Below are positions 22,558 through 34,559 of a stretch of DNA of 64,000 bases, piece after piece. The position numbers and the translations under genes were made by a program. The notes under the pieces were generated by a model. The model was not told the origin of the DNA, ran no database searches, and saw only the letters and a list, made by a program, of their open reading frames with translations. Location: contig CM047430.1 of NCBI GenBank assembly GCA_026168455.1, forward strand, positions 22,276,735 to 22,340,734. Reading direction: 5' to 3'. The stretch's first letter is position 1. Each line of letters begins with the position of its first letter. Source of the DNA: Theocolax elegans (taxonomy: Eukaryota; Arthropoda; Insecta; Hymenoptera; Cerocephalidae).

Positions 22558-23654
22558 TCAATGATAACCACCAGGTCTCCGGTGGTTAGGTCTGGAGAAG
22601 ACCGTAGCTATTTGCAGAGTGTTAAGGTACTCTCGTTCCCAACGAGTCCAGAACCGATCACGGAGTGCCCTGACCAGGTTCCAATGGGTCACGTGATCAA
22701 GGTTCGCCTCCGTGGTAGAGGGCCAGGGAGTCGAAGTTAGCGAAGTGCCAACCAAAAAATGGCCCGGTGTCAGTGCATCGAGGTCATCTGAGTCGCCAGA
22801 GAGAGGGGCGAGAGGACGGCTATTGAGCACCATCTCGATCTCTACAAGCAGTGTAGAAAATTCTTCGTATGTAAGTTTTCGTGGTCCAGCAATTCTTCGG
22901 AGGTGGGCCTTGGTGGATTTAACCTCAGCCTCCCAAATCCCTCCAAAGTGTGGCGCCAAAGGAGGGATAAATCGCCAAACAACGCCGTACTCAGCGAGAC
23001 TGCCCAAGACCAGGCCCCAATCCAACTCAGCGGATCGGAGAAGGCGGTGAAGCTCCGAGTTGGCTCCGCGAAAAGTAGTAGCGTTGTCGCTCCACACTTC
23101 CCGCCGTCTCCCTCGGCGGCCAGCGAAACGGTTAAAGGCTCCCAGAAAGCTTTCAGTGGTCAAATCTTCCACTAGCTCCAGGTGGATGGCTTTGGTGCTG
23201 AGGCACACGAAGAGGGCAATGTAACTCTTCGTTGATGACATATCCCGACCCCGTGATCGGAGTATCTGGAATGTCCCAGCATAGTCTAGTCCACATCGAC
23301 TAAACGGACGGGACGGCGTCACTCTTACTGCGGGCAATGGTACCATTGGCTGAGTCTTAGGTCGAGATAGTGCTCTCGTGCACACGATGCATCTTCGCAG
23401 GTAGGCGCGGACCTCGCTCGACCACCAACAATCCAAGCTCGTTGGATGGTACGAGCATAAGTGAGGCGGAAGCCGGCATGAAGGCTCCGAAGGTGGGCCC
23501 ATTCGATGACTAGTCGCGCGAGGTGGCTGCGACCGTTCAAAATGATGGGGTGCCTCTCATCATATGGGAGTAATGAGTTACACAGCCTTCCTCCAATTCT
23601 TAGAACTCCATTCTCGTCCAAAAATGGTACAAGTGGGCGTAGAGCACTGCCCAA
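22558..23654 (-). pseudogene. BEL/Pao integrase domain
   Basis: The minus-strand frame (314 codons, 23502-22558, preceded by a second frame 23654-23325) has the H/C zinc region upstream (CIVCTRALSRPKTQPM) and the three acidic catalytic positions. These are CGLDYAGTF, WSDNATTFRGAN and the Glu of PHFGGIWEAEVK. The C-terminal part reads LTPGHFLVG as in Pao integrases. A frameshift around 23400-23500 separates the zinc region. The frame is cut short at the junction with the LINE tail. Confidence 0.88.
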
Positions 23655-23703
23655 TTTAAGCGGCTGCTGCTACCGTATTTAATCCCTCCCCCCCCCCATA
23701 GTT

Positions 23704-24660
23704 CTACCGTTGACTCAGACGGGCACATACGATGAAGGCCCTCTGGAGTTCGAGAGCAGCTATTGGTGAGCGAAGTGGAGGCACCCCCGGAACTCGTCGT
23801 TTGAAGATGCGAATGCAGCCATCGACGACTCTCAGAAGCCGGTTCAAGCAAGAGAATCGCTCGATTGGATGAGTAGCCACTGAGGTGATCTGTGTTATCA
23901 GACAGCTGGGGGTGGCCCTCCTGGTTGCCTCTTGGTGACTCTCGACAAGTTGAAAACCCAAATTGGGCCAGGAGTCTGCAGGGCCCGTCAACCAAGGCGG
24001 CCCCCTCCACCATAAATCCATTTGACTAAGCGTAACGTTGTCTGTTCGGCGGGTGGCAACATCTGCCGGATTGTCGGCAGACGGGACGTGTCGCCAAGTA
24101 GCATCTCGGGTGAGCTCCATGATGTGGGAGACGTAATTATCCACGAAATCATGACCAGTTGGGCCATCCGATCTGAGCCAATAGAGCACTATTTGCGAGT
24201 TGTTCCACAAGAAGCAATCGGTTAGTGACACGTTCATACCGTCGGCCACATACTGCAGCAGTCGAGCTCCTATTAACGCTGCACATAACTCCAAACGGGG
24301 GATAGTCATCCGCGCAGCGGATGTTGATGTCGGAGTCAAGCTTTTCACTGGAGTCAACTTCGTCTTTGCCCATAAAAGGCTGATTGACACGTTGCCGTCG
24401 TTGTCGCAGCCTCGACAGTAGAGTGCCGCAGCCATGGCTCACCGACTAGCGTCAGCGAAGGCGTGCAGTTCTACCCTGTTCGATGGGCGATACCCAGTCC
24501 AGCGTGGGATCTTCAGCCTATCAACATGTCGCATCGTCTCTCGGAAGTCGGACCATTTCCGAGCCCAAGGTTCAGGCATCCGTTGATCCCAGTCTATCTT
24601 CGCTCTCCATAGGTCCTGATGATCATTTTGGCCGTTAAGATCACTGGAGCCAGCCATCCC
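23704..24660 (-). pseudogene. BEL/Pao RNase H region
   Basis: Minus-strand frames 24657-24439 and 24435-23704 follow the RT. They contain RVELHAFADASR, then AAALYCR, IPRLELCAALIGARL and the stretch WRHVPSADNPADVATR, which is the typical end of the BEL RNase H domain. A frame change at about 24436 separates the first aspartate from the rest. Confidence 0.82.
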
Positions 24661-25390
24661 GCAGGGTCGAAGATGCGAGCCAACTCCGCCAAAGCCGTTT
24701 GCTTAGTAAGTTGGGAATCTTGGTTGGATGGTGAGGGGGTGAACCGAAAACAGTCCTGGACGGGATCCCAAGCAATGCCCAACTGATTGACCAGACCGTC
24801 CGTACTGAGTTGAAGCCAACTTGGTCGCAATTGATCGGCATCTGCAATATCCTGCAAAAGTGCGGGCCTATTGAATACCCATTTCTTCAAGGTAAAGCCG
24901 CCCGTCCTGAACAGTCAGATCAACTGGTCGCGACAGCATTTGGCGGAGGCAAGGTCGTCGGCCCCGCTGAGAATGTCATCCACATAGAGTTGATCGTTGA
25001 GGGCCTTAACTGTTTCAGGATATGATTTGCCCTCATCAAAGCAGAATTGCTTCAGTGTGCAAAGCGCAAGGAATGGGGCGCAAGTCTCTCCATACGTCAC
25101 AGTTAACAGTACGTAGTGAGACATTGGCTCCTCCAGAGAATGGCTCCATACTATACGCTGGAGGTGGACTTGCTGAGCATCGATCCAAATTTGGCGGAAC
25201 ATTTTCTCTACGTCCGCGCAGAAGGCGATGCGATGCATCCTCCAGCGCGTCAAGACCATTGCTAGGTCGAGTTAGAGCTTTGGGGCCGCCAGGAGTACAT
25301 CGTTCAGGCTTTTTCCCGTAGAGGTAGGTCGAGAGGCATTGAATACGACCCTCAACTTGTTGCCGTTCCCGCTCCGCTGCCAAACCCCAC
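24594..25390 (-). pseudogene. BEL/Pao reverse transcriptase
   Basis: Minus-strand RT pieces include RVVFNASRPTSTGKSLND just upstream (about 25350-25290), then FCADVEKMFRQIWI, the catalytic LYVDDILSG (near 24980) and KKWVFNRP with the thumb region to 24594. The parts lie in at least three frames, so this copy cannot make enzyme. The YVDD catalytic box itself is intact. Confidence 0.88.
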
Positions 25391-26330
25391 GATGGGGTAA
25401 ATAATTGACGGGTAGGGTCTTGTCTACCAGCTCATCTTGGGTGACAAGGCGCATGTGGCCCAGACGAATGCAGTCGTGCATGAACTGGCAGTAGCTGTCA
25501 TGCAATCTTGAGTCCTGTTGCATCCGCCGGTGCATGGAATTTGACAAAGTCAATTGAGCATGCAAAAGGCTGCTGCCCAGTTGCGACACGCCGTCGTTTC
25601 TTATAGGTAGGGGAACTACATATCTTCCTGCATCGTCACGACGTTGTCCCGCGACGAAAAGACGCTCACACTCTGCATCAAGGGGGGATTGCCTCCGCAC
25701 CTGAGGGACTTCCTCCAAAGCCCAAAACCGATGGACCAGTCCCATCAGTTTCTCATGGCTCAGAGAATCCGTCACTGAACGTGACACCGTGGACGTATAG
25801 GCTGTCATGAATGACGGTGCACTGGTGGCCTGACCTTGTAGAATGCCGGTTAGCGTCCATCCGAAGACTGTCTTCTGTGTCAACAGGCTCTCACTCCGAT
25901 GTACGCCTGAGAGCTGAACGAAGGCATACACATTGACACCAAGGACCGCACCGACTCCCCGAGGTATGTGGAAGTCTGGGTCAGCAAGCTGAAGCTCGGA
26001 GGTTACTTTCCTCATGTTTTCGGATGGGGGCCTCGAAGGAGTAAGTAGGCCTAGATATCGCAGCCCATAGGCCTCAATGCGCCAGGATTCACACCGGTGC
26101 GGATCCAGCAGGTGAATGTGAGTACGGATCCGTGCGGAATCCACTGGCGATCCCGAAACACCGGCTACTGCGACGTTGATTCGTTCAATCCCATCGCCAA
26201 GTCGTCGTACAAGGATCATATCGACTAGTGTCGCCTCTGAGCAAGGATCCAGTAGTGCTCGAATTCTGACCCTGCAATCTCTACCATTGCCAAAGGTGAC
26301 GATGGCAGTGGGTAAGATCGCGAGTTATGA
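25391..26330 (-). pseudogene. BEL/Pao aspartic protease region
   Basis: A long minus frame (26219-25272) carries the protease C-terminal part and the linker to RT. The active-site Asp lies just upstream, near 26250, in the same reading direction, in a stretch reading LLDPCSEATLVD, where the usual Gly after DxG is Cys. It continues with GAVLGVNVYAFVQLSG and TVFGWTLTGIL, both typical of Pao proteases. The unusual DPCS active site matches other BEL proteases with DxGS only loosely. Confidence 0.75.
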
Positions 26331-27624
26331 TGACGATGGTGTCTTTACGATTGGGCTCGTGACGGTCGTGGCAGCTGTGACTTGTTGGCGTGCCCTCTTG
26401 GCTAACGGTTCATCATCTTTCTCATTTCTCGGGCGCTTTGCCATCGCTTCATGGATGAGGTTGTGATGCTGCGCTCGGCAAAAGCAGGTGACCTTAGATG
26501 GACAAGAGGCCACTATGTGGTTCTCTTTCAGGCAGTTGAATCACAGCTTAGTTGTTGAAATCAGGCGCTTTCGCTCGAAAGGGCTTGAAGCCCTGAACAC
26601 CAGACAATGACCGATATAGTGGGAAAGATGACAAGCAGCGCACCGGCCGCTGGCTGCTGCAGTTGTAGCATGGGATTTTATGAGACCACCACTCCCGCGC
26701 CCCTTCCTTGAGTAGGCATCGTAGCTACCTGATTCCGTCGACTTAAGAACTCGGCACCGACGACTCAGGAATGCGGCGAGGTCATCAAAGGTGGCATATA
26801 CCACTGAGCGCTCGCCATCCCTCTTCGAGAGTTTATTTTCTCAGGAGCGGCGTGTAGCACTATCCATAACTGATGAAGCGAGCGCGACAAACCAATCGTC
26901 CCAATAGGCGACCAGCCTACCCAGCGTGCGAAGTTGATTTCCATGCAATTCCAGGTCCTTGGACCGATTCATCCTTAAAACCTCGAAGCTGAAGAAGCAC
27001 CTCCATGTAATCTTGCACTAGCTGTCTTGGGAAGTCGAAGCGTGACGCCAACGCCGTCCACCCCGTAGCGTAGTTTTGGGCACTGGTCTCGAGCTTATCC
27101 AGCGCAATTTTCGCTTCTCCCTGGACGTGCGTCTTCAAATAGTGCAGCTTTTCCACGTCAGTGAGGGTTGGCTCTTCGTCGATGAGGGCCCGAAATAGGT
27201 CCCTGAAAGATTCCCTGTCTTCCCGTCTTCCGCTGAACTCAGGGAGGTTGATGCGTGGCAATCTAGCTGATCCTCGGGATGCCGTAGAAGCATCACGCCG
27301 CTCCGAGGGGCCAGCAGATGGACTGTTTCGCTCTCGCTCATCATAAAGACGACCACGTGCCACTGCGTAATCTGCCTCAGCACGAGAATATTCGTTGTCC
27401 TTGAAATAGGAACTGCTTCTTGTGTCGTCGTCCTGAAGGATTGTGACATGGTTCGCCACAAAATCGCCCCAGTAAAGCTCGAGGAGCTCCAAGCGGCTGG
27501 TGATCAGGCCCAGAGTCCACGTTTCTGGGGGAGTCTCATGCACTGCCTTAGCTGATTGTTCGATCGCACAGATCAAATCTCTTTGTCGTTGGCTTAGCTC
27601 CATCTCTGTCAGAATCAAAGTCAA
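26331..27624 (-). pseudogene. BEL/Pao gag with zinc knuckles
   Basis: The minus-strand gag starts near 27624 or 27603. The capsid part includes RLPRINLPEFSGRREDRESF and LHYLKTHVQGEAK, the standard Pao gag landmarks. Further on there are two CCHC-type knuckles, CAACHLSHYIGHC (near 26640) and FNCLKENHIVASC (near 26500), whose first Cys codon has become a TGA stop. Frameshifts occur near 26910 and 26530. Confidence 0.85.
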
Positions 27625-28019
27625 AATTTTAAAAGTGATCGGAGCGCAAGGCGAGCTGAGAGTCGATGCGCAGACCGATTTATCGCAGTTTTGAGTGCGA
27701 GGTAGGCTTCCCTAACGCACAGGCAATTTTGTACTCACTTATCCGTATCAACCAGAACGCTAGACAAACTGGTTTGGAGCGTAGGCCAATCGAGGGGCTT
27801 ACTCGCCTAACACTGGACGAACCGTGCTCGCAATGTTGGCGGAAGGCTCAGATCAACAAATGCGGTGCACAAGACGGTACACTAGTATGAAGCACTATCA
27901 CTAATATCACTAATATCACTAATGTCACCAACAACAAAAAAATCACAAGCGCGTAACCCCTACAGCGTGTCGAGACACGCGCGAATACAAACGAACACGC
28001 GACGCGACCCCACAACGAT

Positions 28020-28035
28020 CCGACTCGAAGGACCA
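28020..28035 (-). promoter_or_regulatory. BEL primer binding site
   Basis: The minus strand reads TGGTCCTTCGAGTCGG two bases after the LTR end, the position and sequence style of a BEL/Pao tRNA primer binding site. A 400 bp leader follows before gag. Confidence 0.7.
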
Positions 28036-28037
28036 CA

Positions 28038-28140
28038 TGTTAATGCCGAATGCGGTATGGGTGTAGTAAGAACAAAATAAGTCGAATTTAACTCTTTAAT
28101 ATAACTGTAGATTACTTTCAACAAAACTATATAATAGCAA

Positions 28141-28181
<41 letters not shown>

Positions 28182-28239
28182 TCCAACGGGATATATAGGA
28201 ACTATAACGCGCTCGAGGAAGAGATTTAAGGGGATGTCG
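28038..28239 (-). repeat. BEL 5' LTR (probable limits)
   Basis: The minus strand runs from TGTCGGGTACGACATCCCC (28239) to GGCATTAACA (28038), giving TG...CA ends. It includes a (TA)n tract at about 28140-28183. The outer limit is a guess: the 3' LTR is missing, so no pairwise comparison is possible. Confidence 0.5.
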
Positions 28240-28680
28240 TACCCGACAAAAAATTGTTGTGCAGGTCCGCGCTTTCTGTTTTATCGATACCCTATATGAA
28301 ACTAACTTAACAGAAATCATATGTGGCGCCCTCTGTATTATATACTAATACATATGTAGTTGAATGCCCACAGATGGCGCTAACAAGCGTTAACGTAATA
28401 TAAGATATAGAACACAACGCTAGTAAAAGTAATTACAAAATTGATTGTAAAAAAATAAAAATTACTGTAAAAGTAAATGAACAGTATACTGCAAAACTTA
28501 TAAACGTATCTAATTGGTTTATCCGATTGGAATGGACTGGAGAAATGTCAAATTATATTTAAAAATTATTTTTATATTATACATGTGTAATATTAATTCT
28601 AAAAATTAAAGTAACAGCATGTATGTAATAACTCTGCACTTTGCGTACACTTTATTTGTACTGTATTACTGTATTTGTAC
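28240..28680. other. AT-rich flank of the BEL element
   Basis: No coding signal. The neighbouring LTR contains TTAAGGGGATGTCG, the same end sequence as the TTAA-flanked element at 40412-40925, but only one side is seen. Confidence 0.35.
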
Positions 28681-28862
28681 TTTATGGTAACGTGTACTGT
28701 ACGTACACTTTATATGGTACCGTATACTGTACGTATACTTTATGGTAACGTGTACTGTACGTACACTTTATGGTAACGTATACTGTACGTACACTTTATG
28801 GTAACGTGTACTGTACGTACACTTTATGGTAACGTGTACTGCACGTACACCTTATGGTAACC
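28681..28862. repeat. Minisatellite, 28 bp palindromic unit
   Basis: Six units of TTTATGGTAACGTGTACTGT + ACGTACAC follow in tandem, with one 30 bp variant. Each unit includes the palindrome GTACGTAC. The array is flanked by AT-rich DNA. Confidence 0.92.
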
Positions 28863-29713
28863 AAATGTCAGTCGGTATTGTACTTTTCAATTTTCACTTT
28901 GATTTGTATTGCAATTTAATTGTAAATTTTGATTTATAATTAATTATAACAAAAGTATATTCATCTACTAAAATTACAATTTTCTTATCAGTGTTACGTA
29001 CATTATAATTTTCAATAAACTTAAAAAATGATCTATTATTGTATATAATTAAATTTTTAATCCAGTTCAATTTTCATTACCGCCGTTTAACTCATATACT
29101 TTGTAGAGTTTTAGTACCCTTCATTCCTTATAAAAAAATATGTACCATTACTTTAAATTATTAAGATTTTCATAATAATAAACTTTCTGAATGGTACTAG
29201 CGTCTGCTTTTTAAAATTAAGTTTAAATTGTTAAAGTTTTCTACAACTAATAATATTAATAAAGTAAGTATTTCTGAATAATCTCCATAATTTTATCAAG
29301 TAATTGGTATGTTTAAATGAATTTTTTAATCACTACTAAATTAAGCAATTAGCAAAACGGTTATTGGTAAACAACAAGTAAACCTACTTCTATGGAGAAC
29401 GTTGATGGAGGGACACATGTGATTTTATCTTTATATACAATTTTGATTGTTTCATTAAGTTTATTTATGTTAACTTTTATGCACTATAATTAATGCACAT
29501 GTAGATTATAAAATGGATATTTACTATGATACTGAACAACTAATAATATATAATACATGGTTATTACCTAACCTAATGGAATTAGTAGGAGGTGCGTATA
29601 TACGTCGAGTCGAACTGTGCACGCACCTTCTAGAGGAAACCGTCGTCTGCTAGTTCCTAATAAGCTCATTCGAGATATGGCTATTAATACAAAATAGTTT
29701 TCTATATACATTT
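28863..29713. other. AT-rich DNA with one LTR-like hairpin remnant
   Basis: Mostly featureless. Near 29595-29650 a stretch resembles the GTGCACGCACCT...ACCGTCG ends of the repeated segments at 33364-33905, suggesting a small decayed relative. Confidence 0.4.
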
Positions 29714-30225
29714 TGTGACGATCACGCAGGGTATTAGGGCATGGCGACAAGGACGTAATAAACGATTGATAAAAATAGTAATAATTTATTATAATAATAG
29801 ATAAAGGGTTTTGGACGCCAGCCGCGTATAATTTTGGCGAAATTATAAAACGGGATGGGAAGCATACTTACAAAAGAAGGAATAAATGCACTGCACTTAT
29901 AACGAAGGCGTGCATCCACCTTGTCAGTATAGAGGAGCATATCCTGGGTGGACGCTTGAAATGATGCTTTCCTGACACACTCACACACACAAGGTAGTCC
30001 GCCACGGGAAAATAAAGGACGATAGCAATCGTATTGCCAACGCGACGCCAACGTTACCGCGACGACGTACTGAAGAGCTCTCACGAGCTTCGACAGGCTC
30101 GTTCACTGCTTCGCTGGACGGGCCCGCCGTGCGCGCGCAAATTGCGTCGAACGGTCCGTCGACCGCCGTTGTCCAACGCCCATCGTACGGTGAGTCTTCG
30201 CGGTCGTGCGGATATAGCCTCATTT
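29714..30225. mobile_element. Second copy of the TGTRACG LTR-like family
   Basis: The start TGTGACGATCACGCAGGGTA and the body match the first ~600 bp of the insertion at 18121. Shared phrases include GGGCATGGCG, GGACGCCAGCCGCGTA, GAGCTCTCACGAGCTCG-like blocks and CCGTCGACCGCCGT. Both copies carry an AT-rich block followed by a GC-rich block. It ends in the flank of the satellite array. Confidence 0.7.
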
Positions 30226-30253
30226 ATTGTACAAGGTTTTAAATTTATTTTAT

Positions 30254-32930
30254 AACAGTGTTTTTGTAGCTGAATAGAAAACTAATTGTTTTAAAAAAAT
30301 CAACGTCTTTTACTCGGCAGGCTTCAGCGGTTATTAAAAACTACTCCCGAAGAATTTGAAAGTGATAGAGAACACACTCGGAGCGTCGTTCAGACTGTCT
30401 CGCCTCGCAGATATCCATCGAGAACTAAAAAGCAAACACATAATATATTATAACAAATTTTATATTTTTTTTATAGCAGTGTTTGTGTAGGTAAACCGAA
30501 AATTATTTTTAGTCATATATACACAAAAAATACTTTTTCTCGGGTGGCTGCTTTTTAGTTCTCGATGGATATCTACGAGGCGAGACAATCTGGACGATGC
30601 GCCGAGAGTGTCTCGCCTCGTAGATATCGGCCTTTATGTTATAAGCAAACACATAATATATTGTAACAAATTTTACATTTTTTTTATAGCAGTGTCTGTG
30701 TAGGTAAACCGAAAATTATTTTTAGTAATATATACACAAAAAATACTTTTTCTCGGATGGCTGCTTTTTATTTCTCGATGGATATCTACGAGGCGAGACA
30801 ATATGAACGACGCGCCGAGAGTGTCTCGCCTCGTAGATATCCACCGATATGTTATAAGCACACACATAATATATTGTAACAAATTTTACATTTTTTTTAT
30901 AGCAGTGTCTGTGTAGGTAAACCGAAAATTATTTTTAGTAATATATACACAAAAAATACTTTTTCTCGGATGGCTGCTTTTTATTTCTCGATGGATATCT
31001 ACGAGGCGAGACAATATGAACGACGCGCCGAGAGTGTCTCGCCTCATAGATATCCACCGATATGTTATAAGCAAACACATAATATATTGTAACAAATTTT
31101 ACATATTTTTAATAGCAGTGTTTGTGTAGGTAAACCAAATATTATTTTTAGTAATATATACACAAAAAATACTTTATCTCGGATGGCTGCTTTTTAGTTC
31201 TCGTTGGATATCTACGAGGCGAGACAATCTGGACGACGCGCCGAGAGTGTCTCGCCTCGTAGATATACGCCGTTATGTTATAAGCAAACACATAATATAA
31301 TGTAACAAATTTTACATTTTTTTATAGCAGTGTTTGTGTAGGTAAACCGAAAATTATTGTTTGTAATATATACACAAAAAATATTTTTTCTCGGAACGCT
31401 GCGGCGACTTATTATTGTCGCGTAGAACCTTCAAGGCGAGACACTCTCGGCGCATTGTTTAGATTGTCTCGCCTCGTAGATATCCATCGAGAACGAAAAG
31501 CCAACACACAATTTATTCGTACAAATTTTATATTTTTATTATAGCAGCGTTTGTCAAGGTAAACCGAATATTATTGTTTGTAATATATACACAAAAAATA
31601 CTTTTTCTCGGGTAGCTGCTTTTTAGTTCTCGATGGATATCTACGAGGCGAGACAATCTGAACGACGCGCCGAGAGTGTCTCGCCTCGTAGATATCCACC
31701 AATATGTTATAAGCAAACACATAATATATTGTAACAAATTTTACATTTTTTTTATAGCAGTGTTTGTGTAGGTAAACCGAAAATTATTTTTAGTAATATA
31801 TACACAAAAAATACTTTTTCTCGGGTAGCTGTTTTTTAGTTCTCGATGGATATCTACGAGGCGAGACAATCCGGACGACGCGCCGAGAGTGTCTCGCCTC
31901 GTAGATATCCGCCGTTATGTTATAAGGAAACACAATATATTGTAACAAATTTTATATTTTTTTTGTAGCAGTGTTTGTGTAGGTAAACCAAATATTATTT
32001 TTAGTAATATATACACAAAAAATACTTTATCTCGGATGGCTGCTTTTTAGTTCTCGTTGGATATCTACGAGGCGAGACAAACTGGACGACGCGCCGAGAG
32101 TGTCTCGCCTCGTTGATATCCACCGATATGTTATAAGCACACACATAATATATTGTAACAAATTTTATATTTTTTTTGTAGCAGTGTTTGTGTAGGTAAA
32201 CCAAATATTATTTTTAGTAATATATACACAAAAAATACTTTATCTCGGATGGCTGCTTTTTAGTTCTCGTTGGATATCTACGAGGCGAGACAAACTGGAC
32301 GACGCGCCGAGAGTGTCTCGCCTCGTTGATATCCACCGATATGTTATAAGCACACACATAATATATTGTAACAAATTTTACATTTTTTTTATAGCAGTGT
32401 TTGTGTAGGTAAACCGAAAATTATTGTTTGTAATATATACACAAAAAATACTTTTTCTCGGATGGCTGCTTTTTAGTTCTCTATGGATATCTACGAGGCG
32501 AGACAATCTGGACGACGCGCCGAGAGTGTCTCGCCTCGTAGATATCCGCCGTTATGTTATAAGGAAACACATAATATATTATAACAAATTTTACTTTTTT
32601 TTATAGCAGTGTTTGTGTAGGTAAACCGAATATTATTGTTTGTAATATATACACAAAAAATACTTTTTCTCGGGTATCTGCTTTTTAGTTCTCGATGGAT
32701 AACTACGAGGCGAGACAATATGAACGACACGCCGAGTGTCTCGCTTCGTTGATATCCACCGATATGTTATAAGCAAACACATAATATATTGTAACAAATT
32801 TTATATTTTTTTTATAGCAGTGTTTGTGTAGGTAAACCGAAAATTATTTTTAGTCATATATACACAGTAATGCTATTTCTTGGAAGACTTCAGCGATTGA
32901 TTATCGCCTCGCAGGTATCCGTCGAATAGC
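30254..32930. repeat. Satellite: about 12 units of ~213 bp with internal hairpin
   Basis: GCAGTGTTTGTGTAGGTAAA recurs at about 213 bp steps (near 30476, 30688, 30901, 31116, 31329, 31544, 31757, 31969, 32182, 32395, 32605, 32817), with a diverged start near 30256. Most units hold a near-perfect inverted repeat, GATATCTACGAGGCGAGAC and its complement, about 21 bp arms around a ~21 base loop (e.g. 30780-30842). In the units near 30385 and 31430-31500 the cassette is in reversed orientation. The repeated 69-codon minus frames are by-products of the unit. Unit sequences differ by a few per cent. Confidence 0.93.
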
Positions 32931-33363
32931 TATTAAATTATTACTAATTACTGCACAATGTTATGGAGTGGTATCGATTTTTATTTTCTTACTATCATTT
33001 TTCCTTATTGATATTTTGAAATTTTCGATTACTATATAGCCAACGTTAAACTATCCGAATTGACATAAAAAAAACCAACAAAATACGGTATTTCAAATAA
33101 AAGTGATAAAAGTGGCAGCACATTCTTTTTTAGAACTGACGCGTAACGGGGAAACGTTTATTTCCATCCCTAATATGTAATTCAAGCTTTCGACCGTCCT
33201 AGTATTCATCGTATTTTTCTTTTAATTTTTTGTTGTGCACTTTTGTCTGCTTTTTTAGTATTCCAACTTTTACCAATATCGTGAACTTATATATGTGCAC
33301 CGCATATCTTAGGACACAGTCCAGTTTTTACAATATTAAATTAAGTCGTTGTTGCCTGTTGAC
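32931..33363. other. AT-rich DNA after the satellite
   Basis: No coding or repeat signal was supported. Confidence 0.4.
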
Positions 33364-33905
33364 AAAGAGCGGTTATGTTTCAACTCGAATTTTTCAAATT
33401 TAACAATATTTTATCATAAATTCAACTTTTGTACTTGTTATACACTTAAAATGTATATTAAAAATATGCCTCTAATCTGTTTTCTAGTTGCCATTGTGTT
33501 AAGTAATTGGAATTAAACAAATAGTGCACCCAACATTCAGTGTCGACAAAGTACAATGTATTCGAAAGTACGAAGTGCGTGCGGCAGACGGCCCAAATCG
33601 GTGCACGCACCTCCTATAGAATCCGTCGCTGTATACTGAGAGAGGTTATGTTTCAATTCGTATTTTTCAAATTTTAACGATATATAGCCATAAATTCAAC
33701 TTTTGTACTTGTAATTTACTTTAAATCTATACTAAAAATGTACCTTTATCCCGTTTTGTAGCTGTCATTATGTTAAGTAATTCGAATTAACCAAATAATG
33801 CACCTAACATTCAGTGTTGGTACAGTACAATGTATTTCAAAGTTCGATGTGCGTGCGGTAAACGGCCCGATCGTGCACGGACCTCCTATAGAATCCGTCG
33901 CCTAT
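33364..33905. repeat. Two tandem ~270 bp repeats, LTR-like
   Basis: Two successive segments share GGTTATGTTTCAA, then ATAAATTCAACTTTTGTACT, then AACATTCAGTGT, a GTGCGTGCGG...GCACG hairpin and ACCTCCTATAGAATCCGTCG. The first ~200 bp recur at 34383-34580 and 36703-36900, directly in front of the promoter-bearing segments. They are therefore probably parts of the same LTR family. Confidence 0.75.
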
Positions 33906-34369
33906 TCCACCACGAATGAAATAAGACATAGCTGAAAACGCTTAGCATCGCCACCTACTGGTGGATTTTCAAACTACGTAGCTAAACTTTTTCTTACTCT
34001 TCGGTCTGCTAAATTGCACATTTTTAGAACGAATGAATATCTTTTTTATTTTTCAATTAATTTTTCAATCGATTATGTATTCCTCTAGTTTTTACTGAAA
34101 AATGATTCTAAGATAATGTAAAATGTTGCCTCTACTTTGTTTCTTGATGCTTGTAATTGCAATCTATATTTATTTCCATCACAAATATCCAGTACGAGCT
34201 TCCCAACGTCTTTGTGTCAGTCGTATTTTTCAAATTATTTCTTCGTCGTGCACTTTTGACTGTTTTTTTTAGTGTTCCAACATTTATCAATATCATGAAA
34301 TTGTGCGTCTGCACTGTATTTGTTAGAAATCTTTCCAGTTTTTACAAAATTGAATTAAATCGTTGTTGC
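33906..34369. other. AT-rich DNA between LTR-like repeats
   Basis: Contains a diverged relative of 33180-33360 (CCAACTTTTACC / CCAACATTTATC phrases), suggesting the ~1 kb from 33.1 kb is itself an old duplication. Nothing coding. Confidence 0.4.
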
Positions 34370-34559
34370 CTGTTAACTAAAAGAGGTTATGTTTGAGATC
34401 GTATTTTTCAAAATTTTAAGCACATTTTAGCATAATTCAAACATTTGTACTTATAATTTATTTAATATATGTATTACAAATATGCCTCCACTGCGTTTAT
34501 GGGTTATCATTGTATTAGATAATAGTAATAGGATAAATAGTGCGTGTAATATACAGGTG

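Larger units (their letters stand above)
22541..28239 (-). mobile_element. BEL/Pao LTR retrotransposon, 3' truncated
   Basis: The minus strand reads 5' LTR (28239-28038), primer site (28035-28020), leader, gag, protease, RT, RNase H and integrase, in BEL/Pao order. The 3' end stops at about 22541 while the integrase frame is still reading, so the C-terminus and 3' LTR are lost. The base composition is much GC-richer than the LINE and gypsy elements around it. Several frameshifts and stops are present. Confidence 0.9.

Noticed and set aside
22712..23175. Plus-strand frames over the BEL integrase
   Set aside because: Shadows of the minus-strand integrase, which has all expected motifs.
30673..32204. 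Repeated 69-codon minus-strand frames as a gene family
   Set aside because: They follow exactly from the 213 bp satellite unit and show no domain; the frame shifts with each unit variant.
30360..32900. Self-cleaving ribozyme (hammerhead) in the satellite hairpin
   Set aside because: The hammerhead core motifs (CTGATGA and GAAA in the right spacing) are not present around the stem.
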